Positions 27,891 to 38,146 are shown, counted from the stretch's first letter. The stretch: DNA of 64,000 nt from Spirosoma sp. (GCF_026391055.1 NZ_JAPLET010000030.1:248001-312000); one strand, 5' to 3'. Notes: generated by a model from the sequence alone, not told the origin. Numbers and translations: made by a program.

Positions 27891-30869
27891 ATGAACAGCA
27901 CGTTTATGTATGTACAGACGCTGGTCTGTCCGCCCGCCCGCTGGCTGCTGGCACTAGGGCTCTTTCTGCTTAGTATCACCAACCATGCCCAAACCGCGGG
28001 CAATCTCAGCGGTACCGTTGTCGATTCGGAAAACGGACAGGGACTGCCGGGTGTCAATGTAGTGGCCAAGGGGTCAACGCGGGGGACCACTACCGACGGG
28101 AACGGCCGCTATCAGTTGACTGGCATTCAGCCCGGCACCGTTCTGGTATTCAGTTCCGTTGGGTACACCTCGCAGGAAGTTGCCGCTGGCAATCAGACGA
28201 CCATCGACCTGCGCATGGTCAGCGACAACAAGAGCCTGAACGAAGTGGTGGTACTGGGCTACACATCGACCCGCCAGAAAACCCTGACCGGCTCCGCACA
28301 GGCCGTTAGTGCGAAGGAGCTAAAAGACGTAACGGCCAACAATGTGGGGCAGTTATTACAGGGAAAAGCCGCCGGTGTGTTCGTGGGCAACAGCTCCGGC
28401 GACCCGCGTGTGCCGCCTAAAGTGCTGGTTCGGGGGATTGGTACACTCACGGCCAGTTCCAACCCGCTTTACGTAGTCGACGGCGTAATTGGCGGCATTC
28501 CCAACCCCAGCGATATCGAGTCCATCACCGTGCTTAAAGATGCGGCTTCTACGGCTTTGTACGGTGCCCGGGCCTCCAACGGAGTCATTGTGGTGACCAC
28601 CCGCCGGGGCGCATCGGGCAAAACTCAGGTTACGGCCCGGCTGAACAAAGGCGTTGGTTACCTGAGCCTGGGCAATTTCAGGCTCCTCAACGGTCAGGAG
28701 CTGTACACCCTTCAGAAAGGCGTGTACCAGCGCGACCAGCCCAACGGTAACGTCAATGATTACCTGCCCACCCCCGAAGCCAACGCCAATACGAACTGGT
28801 TCGACATCGCCTTTCGCCCCGCCACCAACACCCTGGCGGAGGTTAGTGCATCGGGCGGAAGCGATAAAACCCGATTTTTCCTGAGCGGCAACTACTATCA
28901 GGAAGAAGGTATCCTGAAAGGAACGGGCCTGAATCGGTTTGGCTTACGGCTAAATTTCAGCCATAACCTCAGCGAGAAGTTCCGGGTGAGCCTCAACAGC
29001 GCCGGTACCTACACCCGTGGGTACGACAACAGCAATGGCTCGCTGTACGGCGCCTACACCTACCTGCCCTACGATGACCCGTACGACAACGGACAGCCGT
29101 ACAACCCGATTACCGGTGCCAAAAAATGGTACGGGCGCGATAACGCTAACTTCGTATACAATCAGCCATTCAACACGTTCAAAGAAAATACCTTTGCGGG
29201 AGATGTGCTCTTTAAAGCCGAATACGACCTGCTGCCCTGGCTTTCGCTCTCGACAACCAACCGCGCCCAAACCAACTATTACGGCAGCGAAAGCAGCCAG
29301 GATTTGCGGGGTAATGCCGCAGCCGACGTGCTGGGCCGGTTAACGGACTACACCAGCCGCGACTACAACCTGCTCACCTCCAATCTGCTTCGGTTCCGGC
29401 ACAGCTTTGGCGACGGGCACAGCCTGGACGGACTGGCTGGTTATGAATACCAGACCTATTATTTCGAATCGCTGGGCGCAACGGGAAAGGGCATTTTCTC
29501 GGGACTGAACATTCTGGACGCAACCTCCCAGCCAGAAAGCATCAACGGCACCAAAACCGATAATGCTTTTGCGTCTTACCTGTTCCAGGCCAACTACGGC
29601 TATAAGGAAAAATATCTGGTGACAACCTCGTTCAGGCGGGATGGCTCCTCGAAGTTCGGGCGCGACCGTAAATACGGCAACTTCTACGCCGTGGGTCTGA
29701 GCTGGATTGCCTCCAACGAAGCCTTCCTGAACAACAACCCGACGCTGAACAACCTTAAATTCCGGCTCAGCTACGGTACTACGGGCAATGCCGACGGTAT
29801 CAATGATTATGCTTCGCAGGGGCTGTATAACCTCACGGGTCAGTATGCGGGGGTGCCCTCGGCCTATCCTACCCGTATCGAGAACCCCAACCTGTCGTGG
29901 GAAGTATCCAACAACGCTAACTTCGGTGTGGACGCTACCCTCTGGAACCGGCTGAACGTTACCGTCGACCTCTATAACCGGCTGACCAACAACCTGCTGT
30001 TCAACCGACCGTTGCAGGGAACCAGCGGCTACGCGTTCATTACGGAAAACATCGGAGCCGTACGCAATCAGGGACTTGAGGTGGTGTTATCGGCAGATAT
30101 CCTGCAAAAAACCGCCCTCAAATGGCGCACCGAAGTGAACGTCGGCATGAACCGCAACGAACTGACGGCCCTCTACGGCGACCGTACCTTCGTGGCCAAC
30201 GGGCAGCGTCCGTTTGCGCTCGACAAGCCGCTGAACAGCTGGTACATGCGTCGGTGGATGGGCGTCGATGCACCCACCGGCGACCCGCTCTGGCAAAAGG
30301 TCAATGCTGACGGCACGACCGCCACGACCAACAATTACAACGAAGCCACGCTTCAGTTCATCGGCAGCAATGCTAACCCAAAACTGTTTGGCGGTATTCG
30401 TCAGGTGCTCAACTGGAAGAACTTCGAGCTGAACGCTTTCTTTACCTATGCAGCCGGGGTAACGCTCTACAACGGCGACCGGAACCTGTTCGACAACGAC
30501 GGGGCCTATGACCGGTACAACCTGATGGCCCTGCAGGACGGCTGGAGCCGCTGGGAAAAACCGGGCGACATCGCCACTCACCCAAAATACGTGATCGGCG
30601 GCAATAAAAACGCCCAGCGCCCGTCGTCGCGTTTCCTCGAAAACGGCAATTACCTCCGGCTTCGCAACGTCAGCCTAAACTACGACCTGCCCAAAGCCCT
30701 GGTCAGCAAAGCCCACCTCGGCAGCGTCCGGCTGACGGCATCGGGCGATAACCTGTTTACAGTCACGAAATTTTCGGGTATCGACCCGGACGTGGCAGAA
30801 ACGGGTGAAGTCGGGACGAAATACCCCTTCAGCAAGAAATTTGTCTTTGGCGTTCAACTCAGCTTTTAA
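27891..30869 (+). CDS. SusC/RagA family TonB-linked outer membrane protein
   Basis: GTVVDSENGQGLPGVNVVAKGSTRGTTTDGNGRYQL; VVVLGYTSTRQKTLTGSAQ; SDIESITVLKDAASTALYGARASNGVIVVTTRRG. Confidence 0.97.
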   Translation: MNSTFMYVQTLVCPPARWLLALGLFLLSITNHAQTAGNLSGTVVDSENGQGLPGVNVVAKGSTRGTTTDGNGRYQLTGIQPGTVLVFSSVGYTSQEVAAGNQTTIDLRMVSDNKSLNEVVVLGYTSTRQKTLTGSAQAVSAKELKDVTANNVGQLLQGKAAGVFVGNSSGDPRVPPKVLVRGIGTLTASSNPLYVVDGVIGGIPNPSDIESITVLKDAASTALYGARASNGVIVVTTRRGASGKTQVTARLNKGVGYLSLGNFRLLNGQELYTLQKGVYQRDQPNGNVNDYLPTPEANANTNWFDIAFRPATNTLAEVSASGGSDKTRFFLSGNYYQEEGILKGTGLNRFGLRLNFSHNLSEKFRVSLNSAGTYTRGYDNSNGSLYGAYTYLPYDDPYDNGQPYNPITGAKKWYGRDNANFVYNQPFNTFKENTFAGDVLFKAEYDLLPWLSLSTTNRAQTNYYGSESSQDLRGNAAADVLGRLTDYTSRDYNLLTSNLLRFRHSFGDGHSLDGLAGYEYQTYYFESLGATGKGIFSGLNILDATSQPESINGTKTDNAFASYLFQANYGYKEKYLVTTSFRRDGSSKFGRDRKYGNFYAVGLSWIASNEAFLNNNPTLNNLKFRLSYGTTGNADGINDYASQGLYNLTGQYAGVPSAYPTRIENPNLSWEVSNNANFGVDATLWNRLNVTVDLYNRLTNNLLFNRPLQGTSGYAFITENIGAVRNQGLEVVLSADILQKTALKWRTEVNVGMNRNELTALYGDRTFVANGQRPFALDKPLNSWYMRRWMGVDAPTGDPLWQKVNADGTTATTNNYNEATLQFIGSNANPKLFGGIRQVLNWKNFELNAFFTYAAGVTLYNGDRNLFDNDGAYDRYNLMALQDGWSRWEKPGDIATHPKYVIGGNKNAQRPSSRFLENGNYLRLRNVSLNYDLPKALVSKAHLGSVRLTASGDNLFTVTKFSGIDPDVAETGEVGTKYPFSKKFVFGVQLSF

Positions 30870-30881
30870 GCAACCGCATTT

Positions 30882-32333
30882 ATGAAATCTTATTTTTCCC
30901 GTTTTACGCTGCTGGGCCTGCTCGTTCTGGCGGGGGCCTGCAGCATCGAAAAAAAGCCCTACAACGGTCTGGCGGAGGATGCCATTCTACAAAATGCACA
31001 AGGACTTCGGGCCGCTACAGATGGCAATTACACGTTCATAAAAGATTCGGATTACACCCGTAATCTGTACATCATGAACGAATATCCGGGCGATAACATC
31101 ACCCTGAGCGGCACCACCACCGATCCCCTGTTCCTGACGTACACCTACCGTCACACCTCCGACCAGGCCAACGCGCTGGCCATTTACCGGAAGGGCTATC
31201 AGGTCATTGTGGGCTGTAATAAAGTGATTGTCGCCATCAAGGAAGGCACTTCGCCGGAGCTTGATCAGATTCTGGGTGAGAACCTGTTTCTGCGCGCTAT
31301 GGTGCATTTCGACCTGGTTCGGCTGTTTGGCCGCCCGTACACCCAAAGCCCGGAAACGAACCTCGGCATCATCATTAAAACCGACGCCAAAGCCGACGAC
31401 AACGCCAGCCGCAACACGGTCAAAGAGGTGTATACCTTCGTGCTCAGTGAGCTTCAGCGGGCCGCCAAACTCATGACCTCTTTTCGCACAAGCAGCTACG
31501 CCAGTCCGGCATCGGCCAATGCACTGCTTTCGCGGGTGTACCTGTACATGAACGACAATGCCAACGCCATCAAATATGCCGATCTGGTTATTGCTGATAG
31601 CCGGTTTGCGCTGGCAACACCCACGCAGGTGCCGGATTTTTACACGCTGGAAAACGAGCAGAACCGCGAGGTTATTTTCGCGATCAAGCATACACTGAAA
31701 GATGACCGCACCTGGAGCGCCATTGGCTCCATGTATTACACATCGCCGGGGGGCGTTGGCTGGGGCGAAGTGTATGCCTCGCAGGAATACCAGGATCTGG
31801 TCAACAAATACCCGAACGATAAACGCCGGTCGTTTCTGGTCAGGAAACTGACGAGTCAGGGGCTTCAGGAAAAGCGCAACGGTATTGATAAAGTGTACAT
31901 TACCAAATTTTCCAACCAGGGCGGTATCCCTACGCTAAGTTCGCCCGTTGTGCTGCGGCTATCGGAGATGTACCTGAACCGGGCCGAAGCGTACGCCAAA
32001 CAGGGCGATGCTGCCAAAGCCCTCAGTGATGTCAATCTGATTCGCCAGCGGGCGGGGCTGACTGGTACCGAACTCTATACTGCGGCAGATCTGAAAGGCT
32101 TACCTTCGGTGCTCGACGTGGTGCTTCAGGAACGTCGGCTGGAGCTGGCTTTCGAGGGGCATCGCCCCTACGATCTGTTCCGCAACAACCGGAGCCTCAC
32201 TCGCAGCTATCCAGGCTTTCACAACACCCAGAACGGGCAGCAGACCGTTTTGCCGGACGACAAGCAAGTGGTTAACCTGATTCCGGAATCGGAGATCGTA
32301 CTGAACAAAAACCTTCGGCAAAATCCGCTTTAA
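30882..32333 (+). CDS. SusD/RagB family nutrient-binding lipoprotein
   Basis: Lipobox LVLAGAC; LFLRAMVHFDLVRLFGRPYT; LSEMYLNRAEAYAKQGD; VLQERRLELAFEGHRPYDLFRNN. Confidence 0.96.
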   Translation: MKSYFSRFTLLGLLVLAGACSIEKKPYNGLAEDAILQNAQGLRAATDGNYTFIKDSDYTRNLYIMNEYPGDNITLSGTTTDPLFLTYTYRHTSDQANALAIYRKGYQVIVGCNKVIVAIKEGTSPELDQILGENLFLRAMVHFDLVRLFGRPYTQSPETNLGIIIKTDAKADDNASRNTVKEVYTFVLSELQRAAKLMTSFRTSSYASPASANALLSRVYLYMNDNANAIKYADLVIADSRFALATPTQVPDFYTLENEQNREVIFAIKHTLKDDRTWSAIGSMYYTSPGGVGWGEVYASQEYQDLVNKYPNDKRRSFLVRKLTSQGLQEKRNGIDKVYITKFSNQGGIPTLSSPVVLRLSEMYLNRAEAYAKQGDAAKALSDVNLIRQRAGLTGTELYTAADLKGLPSVLDVVLQERRLELAFEGHRPYDLFRNNRSLTRSYPGFHNTQNGQQTVLPDDKQVVNLIPESEIVLNKNLRQNPL

Positions 32334-32346
32334 GTCAGCATTTATC

Positions 32347-32383
32347 GAATGAGGGAGCTACCTTGCCCACGGTTCCCTCATTC
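32347..32383 (+). terminator. Intergenic hairpin between susD-like and DUF3472-like genes
   Basis: gaatgaggga ... tccctcattc, 10-bp arms, in the 73-nt gap; no strong T-tract, so partial termination or processing is possible. Confidence 0.4.
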
Positions 32384-32406
32384 ACCGTTTTCGTCCTGTC
32401 TTATCC

Positions 32407-33711
32407 ATGATCGCACTCCACTGGCTGCAACTGGGCTGTCTGCTCCTGACAACGGTTGGCCCCGCCACCACCCGCCCCCATCATGAACCGAACGAAGTAC
32501 GGGTTCCGCTTGGCGGCAATAGCTGGGTGACCAATGCACCATCGTTGGCGGCTACTGTCTCGAAAGAGGGCCTGACAAACTGGTCGAGCCCGGCCAGTAC
32601 GGTCGATACGTACGTGCGGGTTGCCCAAACGGGCACGCTGCATCTGTCCATCAACCTGCGCGTTCCCACCGGTAAGAGCCGATTGCGGATCACTTTGCTG
32701 GGAAAGTCGAAGGACATCGATGTGCAGGGTAGCACATTTATAGATTACCCGCTCGGCCAGTGGACGATTTCGAAAGCGGGTTATGTGAAACTGACGTTGC
32801 AGGGAATCAGCAAGACTGGCGCAACCTACGCCGACGTAACCAATTTTGGTATCAGTGGCCCAGTCGTCGATGAGCAAACGGCTTTTGTCCGCAACAACGA
32901 CGGCAATTTTTTCTACTGGGGTCGGCGCGGGCCGTCGGTGCATCTGCGCTACGCCGTTCCCGAGGGTATCGACGCCGAATGGTTCTATAATGAGATAACC
33001 GTTCCCAAAGGGAATGACATCATCGGGTCATATTACATGGCCAATGGCTTTGGCGAAGGGTATTTCGGGATGCAGGTCAACTCACCCACCGAACGCCGAA
33101 TCTTGTTTTCTGTTTGGAGTCCGTTTCAGACCGATAACCCCAGCCAGATTCCGGCCGACCAGAAAATTCTGCTTGATCGCAAGGGCGAGCAGGTTGTCAC
33201 GAATGAGTTTGGCAACGAGGGTTCAGGCGGGCAGAGCTACCTGCGCTACAACTGGGTAGCCGGACAAACTTACCGATTTCTGCTGCATGGCAAACCCGAT
33301 GCAGGCGGGTACACAGCCTATACTGCCTATTTTATGCCAGCGGATGGCGCTCGCTGGCAACTGATCGCCAGTTTTAAACGCCCCAAAACCACAACCTATC
33401 TTAAGTCACTTTATTCCTTTCTGGAAAATTTCACACCCGAAACGGGCAATGTGCAGCGGGAAGTCGAATTCTCAAACCAATGGGTCAGGAGCAAAGACGG
33501 AAACTGGCTGGAGTTAACCCAGGCGCAGTTCACGGGCGACAACACCGCGAAGAAAGCGTACCGGATGGACTTTGCCGGTGGGCTTGCTCAGAATCAGCGT
33601 TTCTTTCTGCGTAACTGCGGTTTCTTCGATATGTACACGCCCCTTAAATCTGATTATACGAGACCGGCTCAACATCAGGCACCGACGATAGCGCTGGACC
33701 AGCTTCCCTGA
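32407..33711 (+). CDS. DUF5077/DUF3472-like secreted protein
   Basis: C-terminal half GRRGPSVHLRYAVPEGIDAEWFYNEITVPKGNDIIGSYYMANGFGEGYFGMQVNSPTERRILFSVWSP resembles DUF3472; N-terminal beta-sandwich resembles DUF5077. Names from memory. Confidence 0.75.
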   Translation: MIALHWLQLGCLLLTTVGPATTRPHHEPNEVRVPLGGNSWVTNAPSLAATVSKEGLTNWSSPASTVDTYVRVAQTGTLHLSINLRVPTGKSRLRITLLGKSKDIDVQGSTFIDYPLGQWTISKAGYVKLTLQGISKTGATYADVTNFGISGPVVDEQTAFVRNNDGNFFYWGRRGPSVHLRYAVPEGIDAEWFYNEITVPKGNDIIGSYYMANGFGEGYFGMQVNSPTERRILFSVWSPFQTDNPSQIPADQKILLDRKGEQVVTNEFGNEGSGGQSYLRYNWVAGQTYRFLLHGKPDAGGYTAYTAYFMPADGARWQLIASFKRPKTTTYLKSLYSFLENFTPETGNVQREVEFSNQWVRSKDGNWLELTQAQFTGDNTAKKAYRMDFAGGLAQNQRFFLRNCGFFDMYTPLKSDYTRPAQHQAPTIALDQLP

Positions 33712-33713
33712 AT

Positions 33714-33783
33714 GCATACTGGTTTATTTACAAGAAGCCCGATTCTGATCAGAATCGGGCTTCTTGTAAATAAACCAGTATGC
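33714..33783. terminator. 70-bp perfect palindrome acting as a putative bidirectional terminator
   Basis: gcatactggtttatttacaagaagcccgattctga|tcagaatcgggcttcttgtaaataaaccagtatgc: 35-bp arms, no mismatch, no spacer; between stops at 33711 (+) and 33786 (-). Confidence 0.9.
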
Positions 33784-33785
33784 CG

Positions 33786-35807
33786 TTAATACTTATTGAT
33801 AATTGAATCGGGCAGCGCTTGTACGTCGATTCCCGTGGCCTTCATCAGATTCATGCGGTTGTTCTGCCCATCGACGTAGGCGGGGTTCACCACCATCGAG
33901 CGATTGTAGTAATACGATGCCAGTTCCAGTTTCTGCCGGTTATTCTGCGCGATTCCTTCCCCTTGATAAATTACACCCAGATTGTTGTATGCGGGGGCAT
34001 AAGCGTTGGCCGCCCGGATCGTCTGCTTGTAATAATATTTGGCCGAGTCGACATTAGGCGTAATTTTCTGAAACACGTACGCCATCGAGAAGTACGCTTC
34101 ACCGAAGCTTGGGTAGATCCGGGTCGATTCCTGAAGATGGTCGAGTGCCCAGCGCCCGTGTTTGTTGGCATGAGCAATGTTTGTATCAATAAGCACCTGT
34201 GCTTTTTTGATTTGCTCAGGCGTTGGCCTGGGCTTAATAGCGTTCGTTGCGTTGGCAATGGAATCGGCTTTGGCGCGGTCTTTCAACCCTTTTTCAATCC
34301 ACTCATTAGCTACGTGCCGCTGTACCTGACAGCTGTTGGGTGCATATGGGAGTGCTGAGTTGAAAAGAACGAAGTTATTTTCCCAGTCGCGGTTGCGCTC
34401 AACGGTTTTGAACGAGTACAACCCCGTTACAACCGCCATCAGCCCCAGCAATGGCATGTAGCGAACCAGACGTAACTGGGTTGGGGATTCATTCGCGTCG
34501 ACCGGATTGCGTACCAGTAACTTCTGCAATGCCCAGACCAGTACAAAGGCAAAACCCATGACGGCGGCATACGTAAAGCGTTCAGCGAAAATACCTCCTC
34601 GAATCCAGATGAAGCCAAGTCCCGGCGCCATGGTAACAAAGAACCAGAAAATACCGAATCCCCAAAGTGTGCGTTTAACAAACCCTTTCCAGGTGAGCCA
34701 GATTAACCCCACAAAGGTGAAGAAACCCGCCCAGGTCAGCAAATCGCCCTTACCCCCCGATGGAATCACGTTGTACGAATAATCATACACCAGCGGATGC
34801 GGAACAATCAGCAGTCGGATGTAGTATTCCAGAAACTTGAACATGGTCGACTTTTGGGTCTTCTCAATAGCATACGGATAATTGGCCCAGTCGACGGGGG
34901 GCGTACCGCTGAGGGTACCGATCATTTTCTGTTTCTGGTAAAAGAACAGAGCCGCCACAATCAGGAATGGCCATAGGCTAATGAGCGAATTCCAGAGATT
35001 ACGGCGGGCAAACCAGTACTGCATGGCCGGAATCAGTGCCAGGCTAACGATGGACGATTCTTTGGAGAGAAAAGCCAGATACAGGGAGGCACAAGCCCCG
35101 ATTATCCAACCCTGCTGATTCGTTTCCAGATACCGCCAGTAGGACAGCAGCATGAGCGCAATAAACAGAAAGCTCAGTATTTCGTCGCGTCCTTTAATAT
35201 TGGCAACAATTTCGGTGTGCAGCGGGTGCGCCACGAAAACCAGCCCGATCAGGAATGCCGTAATGGTTTGATTGGTAAGCCATTTCTGCAGCAGTATACC
35301 CACTACCAGACCCGTAAGGCCGTACAGGCCCGCATTGATCATGTGGCTGATATTCGGATTATCCTTAAAATACTCCTGCTCCAACGCAAACGTAATCAAG
35401 GATAAAGGCCGGTAGTAACCCAGCGAAATATTACTAAAGTGCCAGAACTCGGTGCGAAGCAGGTCTGGAATACCGGCAATACCTTTTTTCACGAACAGAT
35501 TCTGCCCCACAGCGGCTATATCGTCTAGTGCATACTGATGCCCAAAAGTATTGATATACAGGGCAACACCCAGCAAAGCCAGTACAACGGGAGGCCACCA
35601 TTTAACGTACCGTTCCTCAATGGGCAAGTCAGTCTTCGGGTCAGTTGATTTTGGTGGCTGGGTACGTACCGATGGGCGCTGGCCGGGTTCGGTGGTGTGG
35701 GGCCGACCGGTACTGCCAGCATTCGTCAAAGCAGGTTTAGGAGTAACCGCTCTTTCCTGGGGCGGCCGAGGGTTCTCGTAGCCCTGTGATTGCTTCTTTT
35801 TAGCCAT
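33786..35807 (-). CDS. Multi-pass membrane protein with C-terminal TPR repeats (protein O-mannosyltransferase/GT39-like)
   Basis: Many TM helices; NIKGRDEILSFLFIALMLLSYWRY; SEQUENCE YALDDIAAVGQN near N-terminus; TPR-like SFGEAYFSMAYVFQ, APAYNNLGVIYQGEG. Confidence 0.75.
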   Translation of the reverse strand: MAKKKQSQGYENPRPPQERAVTPKPALTNAGSTGRPHTTEPGQRPSVRTQPPKSTDPKTDLPIEERYVKWWPPVVLALLGVALYINTFGHQYALDDIAAVGQNLFVKKGIAGIPDLLRTEFWHFSNISLGYYRPLSLITFALEQEYFKDNPNISHMINAGLYGLTGLVVGILLQKWLTNQTITAFLIGLVFVAHPLHTEIVANIKGRDEILSFLFIALMLLSYWRYLETNQQGWIIGACASLYLAFLSKESSIVSLALIPAMQYWFARRNLWNSLISLWPFLIVAALFFYQKQKMIGTLSGTPPVDWANYPYAIEKTQKSTMFKFLEYYIRLLIVPHPLVYDYSYNVIPSGGKGDLLTWAGFFTFVGLIWLTWKGFVKRTLWGFGIFWFFVTMAPGLGFIWIRGGIFAERFTYAAVMGFAFVLVWALQKLLVRNPVDANESPTQLRLVRYMPLLGLMAVVTGLYSFKTVERNRDWENNFVLFNSALPYAPNSCQVQRHVANEWIEKGLKDRAKADSIANATNAIKPRPTPEQIKKAQVLIDTNIAHANKHGRWALDHLQESTRIYPSFGEAYFSMAYVFQKITPNVDSAKYYYKQTIRAANAYAPAYNNLGVIYQGEGIAQNNRQKLELASYYYNRSMVVNPAYVDGQNNRMNLMKATGIDVQALPDSIINKY

Positions 35808-35917
35808 AACAGCAGGTATTCGTCAATTGGGTTAATGCTGATTCTTTCCTTTCACAGGCCGGGCAGCTGAAGTAGAGAATCAGTACATTTATGGATTATT
35901 TGTAAAGTTCCGCAAGA

Positions 35918-36802
35918 ATGTCAGTAAAATCAATGAAAGGTTTCGATCAACTTAAAACTATAAGCTGGGCGCTGGGTCTGGGTCTGCTGCTCAACGGTTG
36001 TCTCAGCGTTCGTCCGTCGTTACCGGGAACAACCACATCCGCCGTTCTAAGCCGAACCGATAACCTCGCCCTGGGCAACCCAAGTAACGCAACTGCCGGT
36101 GACCCGGATAATTACCTCATCAGCCGACCCCAGTATACGCTCTCCTACAGCCGCAGCCGTGGCATTGCCAACTGGGTGAGCTGGCACCTCAGTACGGCCT
36201 GGAAAGGCGATGCCAAACGAGTAGACCTTTTCCGTCCTGACCCGGCTTTGCCAACAGGCTGGTCCACGGCCCGAACGTCCGATTATACCAACTCCGGCTT
36301 CGACCGGGGTCACCTTTGCCCTTCCGACGACCGGGATGCCACGTCCGAAGATAATGCCGCTACCTTTCTCCTTACCAACATCGTGCCACAAGCGCCCCGT
36401 CATAATCGTGAAGTCTGGAAGAATCTGGAAGAGTATGAACGGCAGCTTATCAGCAACGGCAACGATGTGTACATTCTGGCCGGTACAAGTGGTACCGGTG
36501 GCACGGGTCTTAATGGGTTTGCCACTTCTATAGGCAATGGAAAACTAACCGTTCCAGCCATACTCTGGAAAATACTGATTGTGGTTCCACCCAGTGGTGA
36601 CAACACATTTCAACTCACCGAAAACACCCGCGTCATTGCGGTATCCATTCCGAATACGCAGGCGGCTGCCGATAAGCCCTGGCGTGCTTATTTAACCAGT
36701 ATTGATGCCATCGAATCCATGACCGGCTACGATTTCCTTTCAACAGTATCCGTCGATGTTCAACGCATCATTGAAAAGCGAATTGACGGCAGCAACAGCT
36801 GA
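35918..36802 (+). CDS. DNA/RNA non-specific endonuclease (NUC1 family), lipoprotein
   Basis: FDRGHLCPSDDRDAT (DRGH catalytic motif), TFLLTNIVPQAPRHNREVWKNLEEYER; lipobox LLLNGC. Confidence 0.93.
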   Translation: MSVKSMKGFDQLKTISWALGLGLLLNGCLSVRPSLPGTTTSAVLSRTDNLALGNPSNATAGDPDNYLISRPQYTLSYSRSRGIANWVSWHLSTAWKGDAKRVDLFRPDPALPTGWSTARTSDYTNSGFDRGHLCPSDDRDATSEDNAATFLLTNIVPQAPRHNREVWKNLEEYERQLISNGNDVYILAGTSGTGGTGLNGFATSIGNGKLTVPAILWKILIVVPPSGDNTFQLTENTRVIAVSIPNTQAAADKPWRAYLTSIDAIESMTGYDFLSTVSVDVQRIIEKRIDGSNS

Positions 36803-36815
36803 CAAGTACAAATAA

Positions 36816-36880
36816 ACAGAGGCCCGAAAAACACAGACAATCAGGAGTTCCTTTTATCGCTGTGTTTTTCGGGCCTCTGT
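36816..36880. terminator. Bidirectional hairpin terminator between convergent genes
   Basis: acagaggcccgaaaaacacag [23 nt] ctgtgtttttcgggcctctgt, 21-bp perfect arms. Confidence 0.75.
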
Positions 36881-36901
36881 AACCAGCTATGTCACAAACC
36901 C

Positions 36902-37987
36902 TTAGGCCGTAGCAACGCTCACCTGGCTCATAGCCGGAACGTCCATTTTTACCGGTATCCGCTGCGTCCGGCGACGCAGTAACGCAATCGCATCTGCATC
37001 GTCGGTAAAGGTATTGTTGATATTGACCATATGCTGAGCCAATACGTCGTACTTACCGCGCATGAGCAGGAAAAACACCTGTCCAAAATCCAGACCGTCG
37101 AAGATGATGGCTCGATTCTGCGCGTATTTATCGATTGTTTTCAGGAAAAAAGTCGGGTGTTCAGTCCAGTGCATAGCAGGGCGAACATGGTGGCTGATGT
37201 GATACCCGTCATTCCAGCATTTTTTGTTGTACTTTACATTTATGCAGGTGATGCTGTTTTTGTAAGCATTTCCGGGATCTTCACCATCAACAAATGCGTG
37301 CTGCGTCCAGTTGCCGAGCATGGCAATCAGGCGGTAGATGACGAGCGGCAACAGAAACACCAACACCGTAGCAGGCCAGTTTATGAAACATAGTCCCACA
37401 CAAATGACAGCAAAGATAATCTCGCCCGTCAGGGCGCGGGTAGCTAACTTAGCCCGGTTTTTCAGCCGCAGGTAATCCAGCAGGTTCCGCACGCCAACCA
37501 CGAAGAACCGACCAAAATAAGCCAGGAAGCTCCGGTAGCTGTCACGTTGAAACGTCATTGTGCTGCTGTCATCATCTTCAAGGTTATTTTCGGGATGATG
37601 CATGCCAATGTGGTGGCTGTAATACGTTTCGGGGGTGTGTCCAAAAAAGGGTGCCAGTATCCAGGGCAGGTAGTTATTCATCCAGCCATACTCAGGCTTG
37701 AAAAACGGACGGTGACTGGTGCAGTGGAGCATCAGACCGAAGGGGCCTTTGAACCTGAAGTTGCTGATAAAAAAATGAACAGCCGCTACAGTCCACCAAA
37801 TCCAGCCGGTTACGAACGGCATAAATAGAAGAATACTCAGCGGAATAAGGGTTAGACTAATGCGAAGCGTGAGGTAGATAAAGGGCAGATCCCGTTCGTC
37901 TTTGATATAGTGAAGAAAAAAACGATCTAATCGGCTGTAATCGCGCCCCTGAAAAGTAGGGTCCTGTAGGGTGCTTAATACCTTCAT
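36902..37987 (-). CDS. Fatty acid desaturase family membrane protein
   Basis: Histidine boxes HHIGMHH, HYISHHVRPAMHWTEHP-like (GYHISHHVRPAMHWTEHP) and multiple TM helices. Confidence 0.85.
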   Translation of the reverse strand: MKVLSTLQDPTFQGRDYSRLDRFFLHYIKDERDLPFIYLTLRISLTLIPLSILLFMPFVTGWIWWTVAAVHFFISNFRFKGPFGLMLHCTSHRPFFKPEYGWMNNYLPWILAPFFGHTPETYYSHHIGMHHPENNLEDDDSSTMTFQRDSYRSFLAYFGRFFVVGVRNLLDYLRLKNRAKLATRALTGEIIFAVICVGLCFINWPATVLVFLLPLVIYRLIAMLGNWTQHAFVDGEDPGNAYKNSITCINVKYNKKCWNDGYHISHHVRPAMHWTEHPTFFLKTIDKYAQNRAIIFDGLDFGQVFFLLMRGKYDVLAQHMVNINNTFTDDADAIALLRRRTQRIPVKMDVPAMSQVSVATA

Positions 37988-38033
37988 GTATAAGTACGCT
38001 GAGTTGAATTAAGATGTCTAGTAGTTATAAAAA

Positions 38034-38086
38034 AGGTTCAGGCCTTTCGATTCTCGTTCCTGGCGAACTCGAAGTGACCTGAACCT
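38034..38086 (-). terminator. Terminator downstream of gnd
   Basis: Minus strand aggttcagg...cctgaacctttttt, with inner paired region gagttc/gaacga. Confidence 0.6.
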
Positions 38087-38146
38087 CTTCCTTTTACCAA
38101 CGAAATTACGTGAATTTAATTGGATAGTACTTTAGTAAGATAAATT

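Noticed and set aside
30987-31691. 234-aa minus-strand ORF
   Set aside because: Antisense to the SusD-like gene, no independent support.
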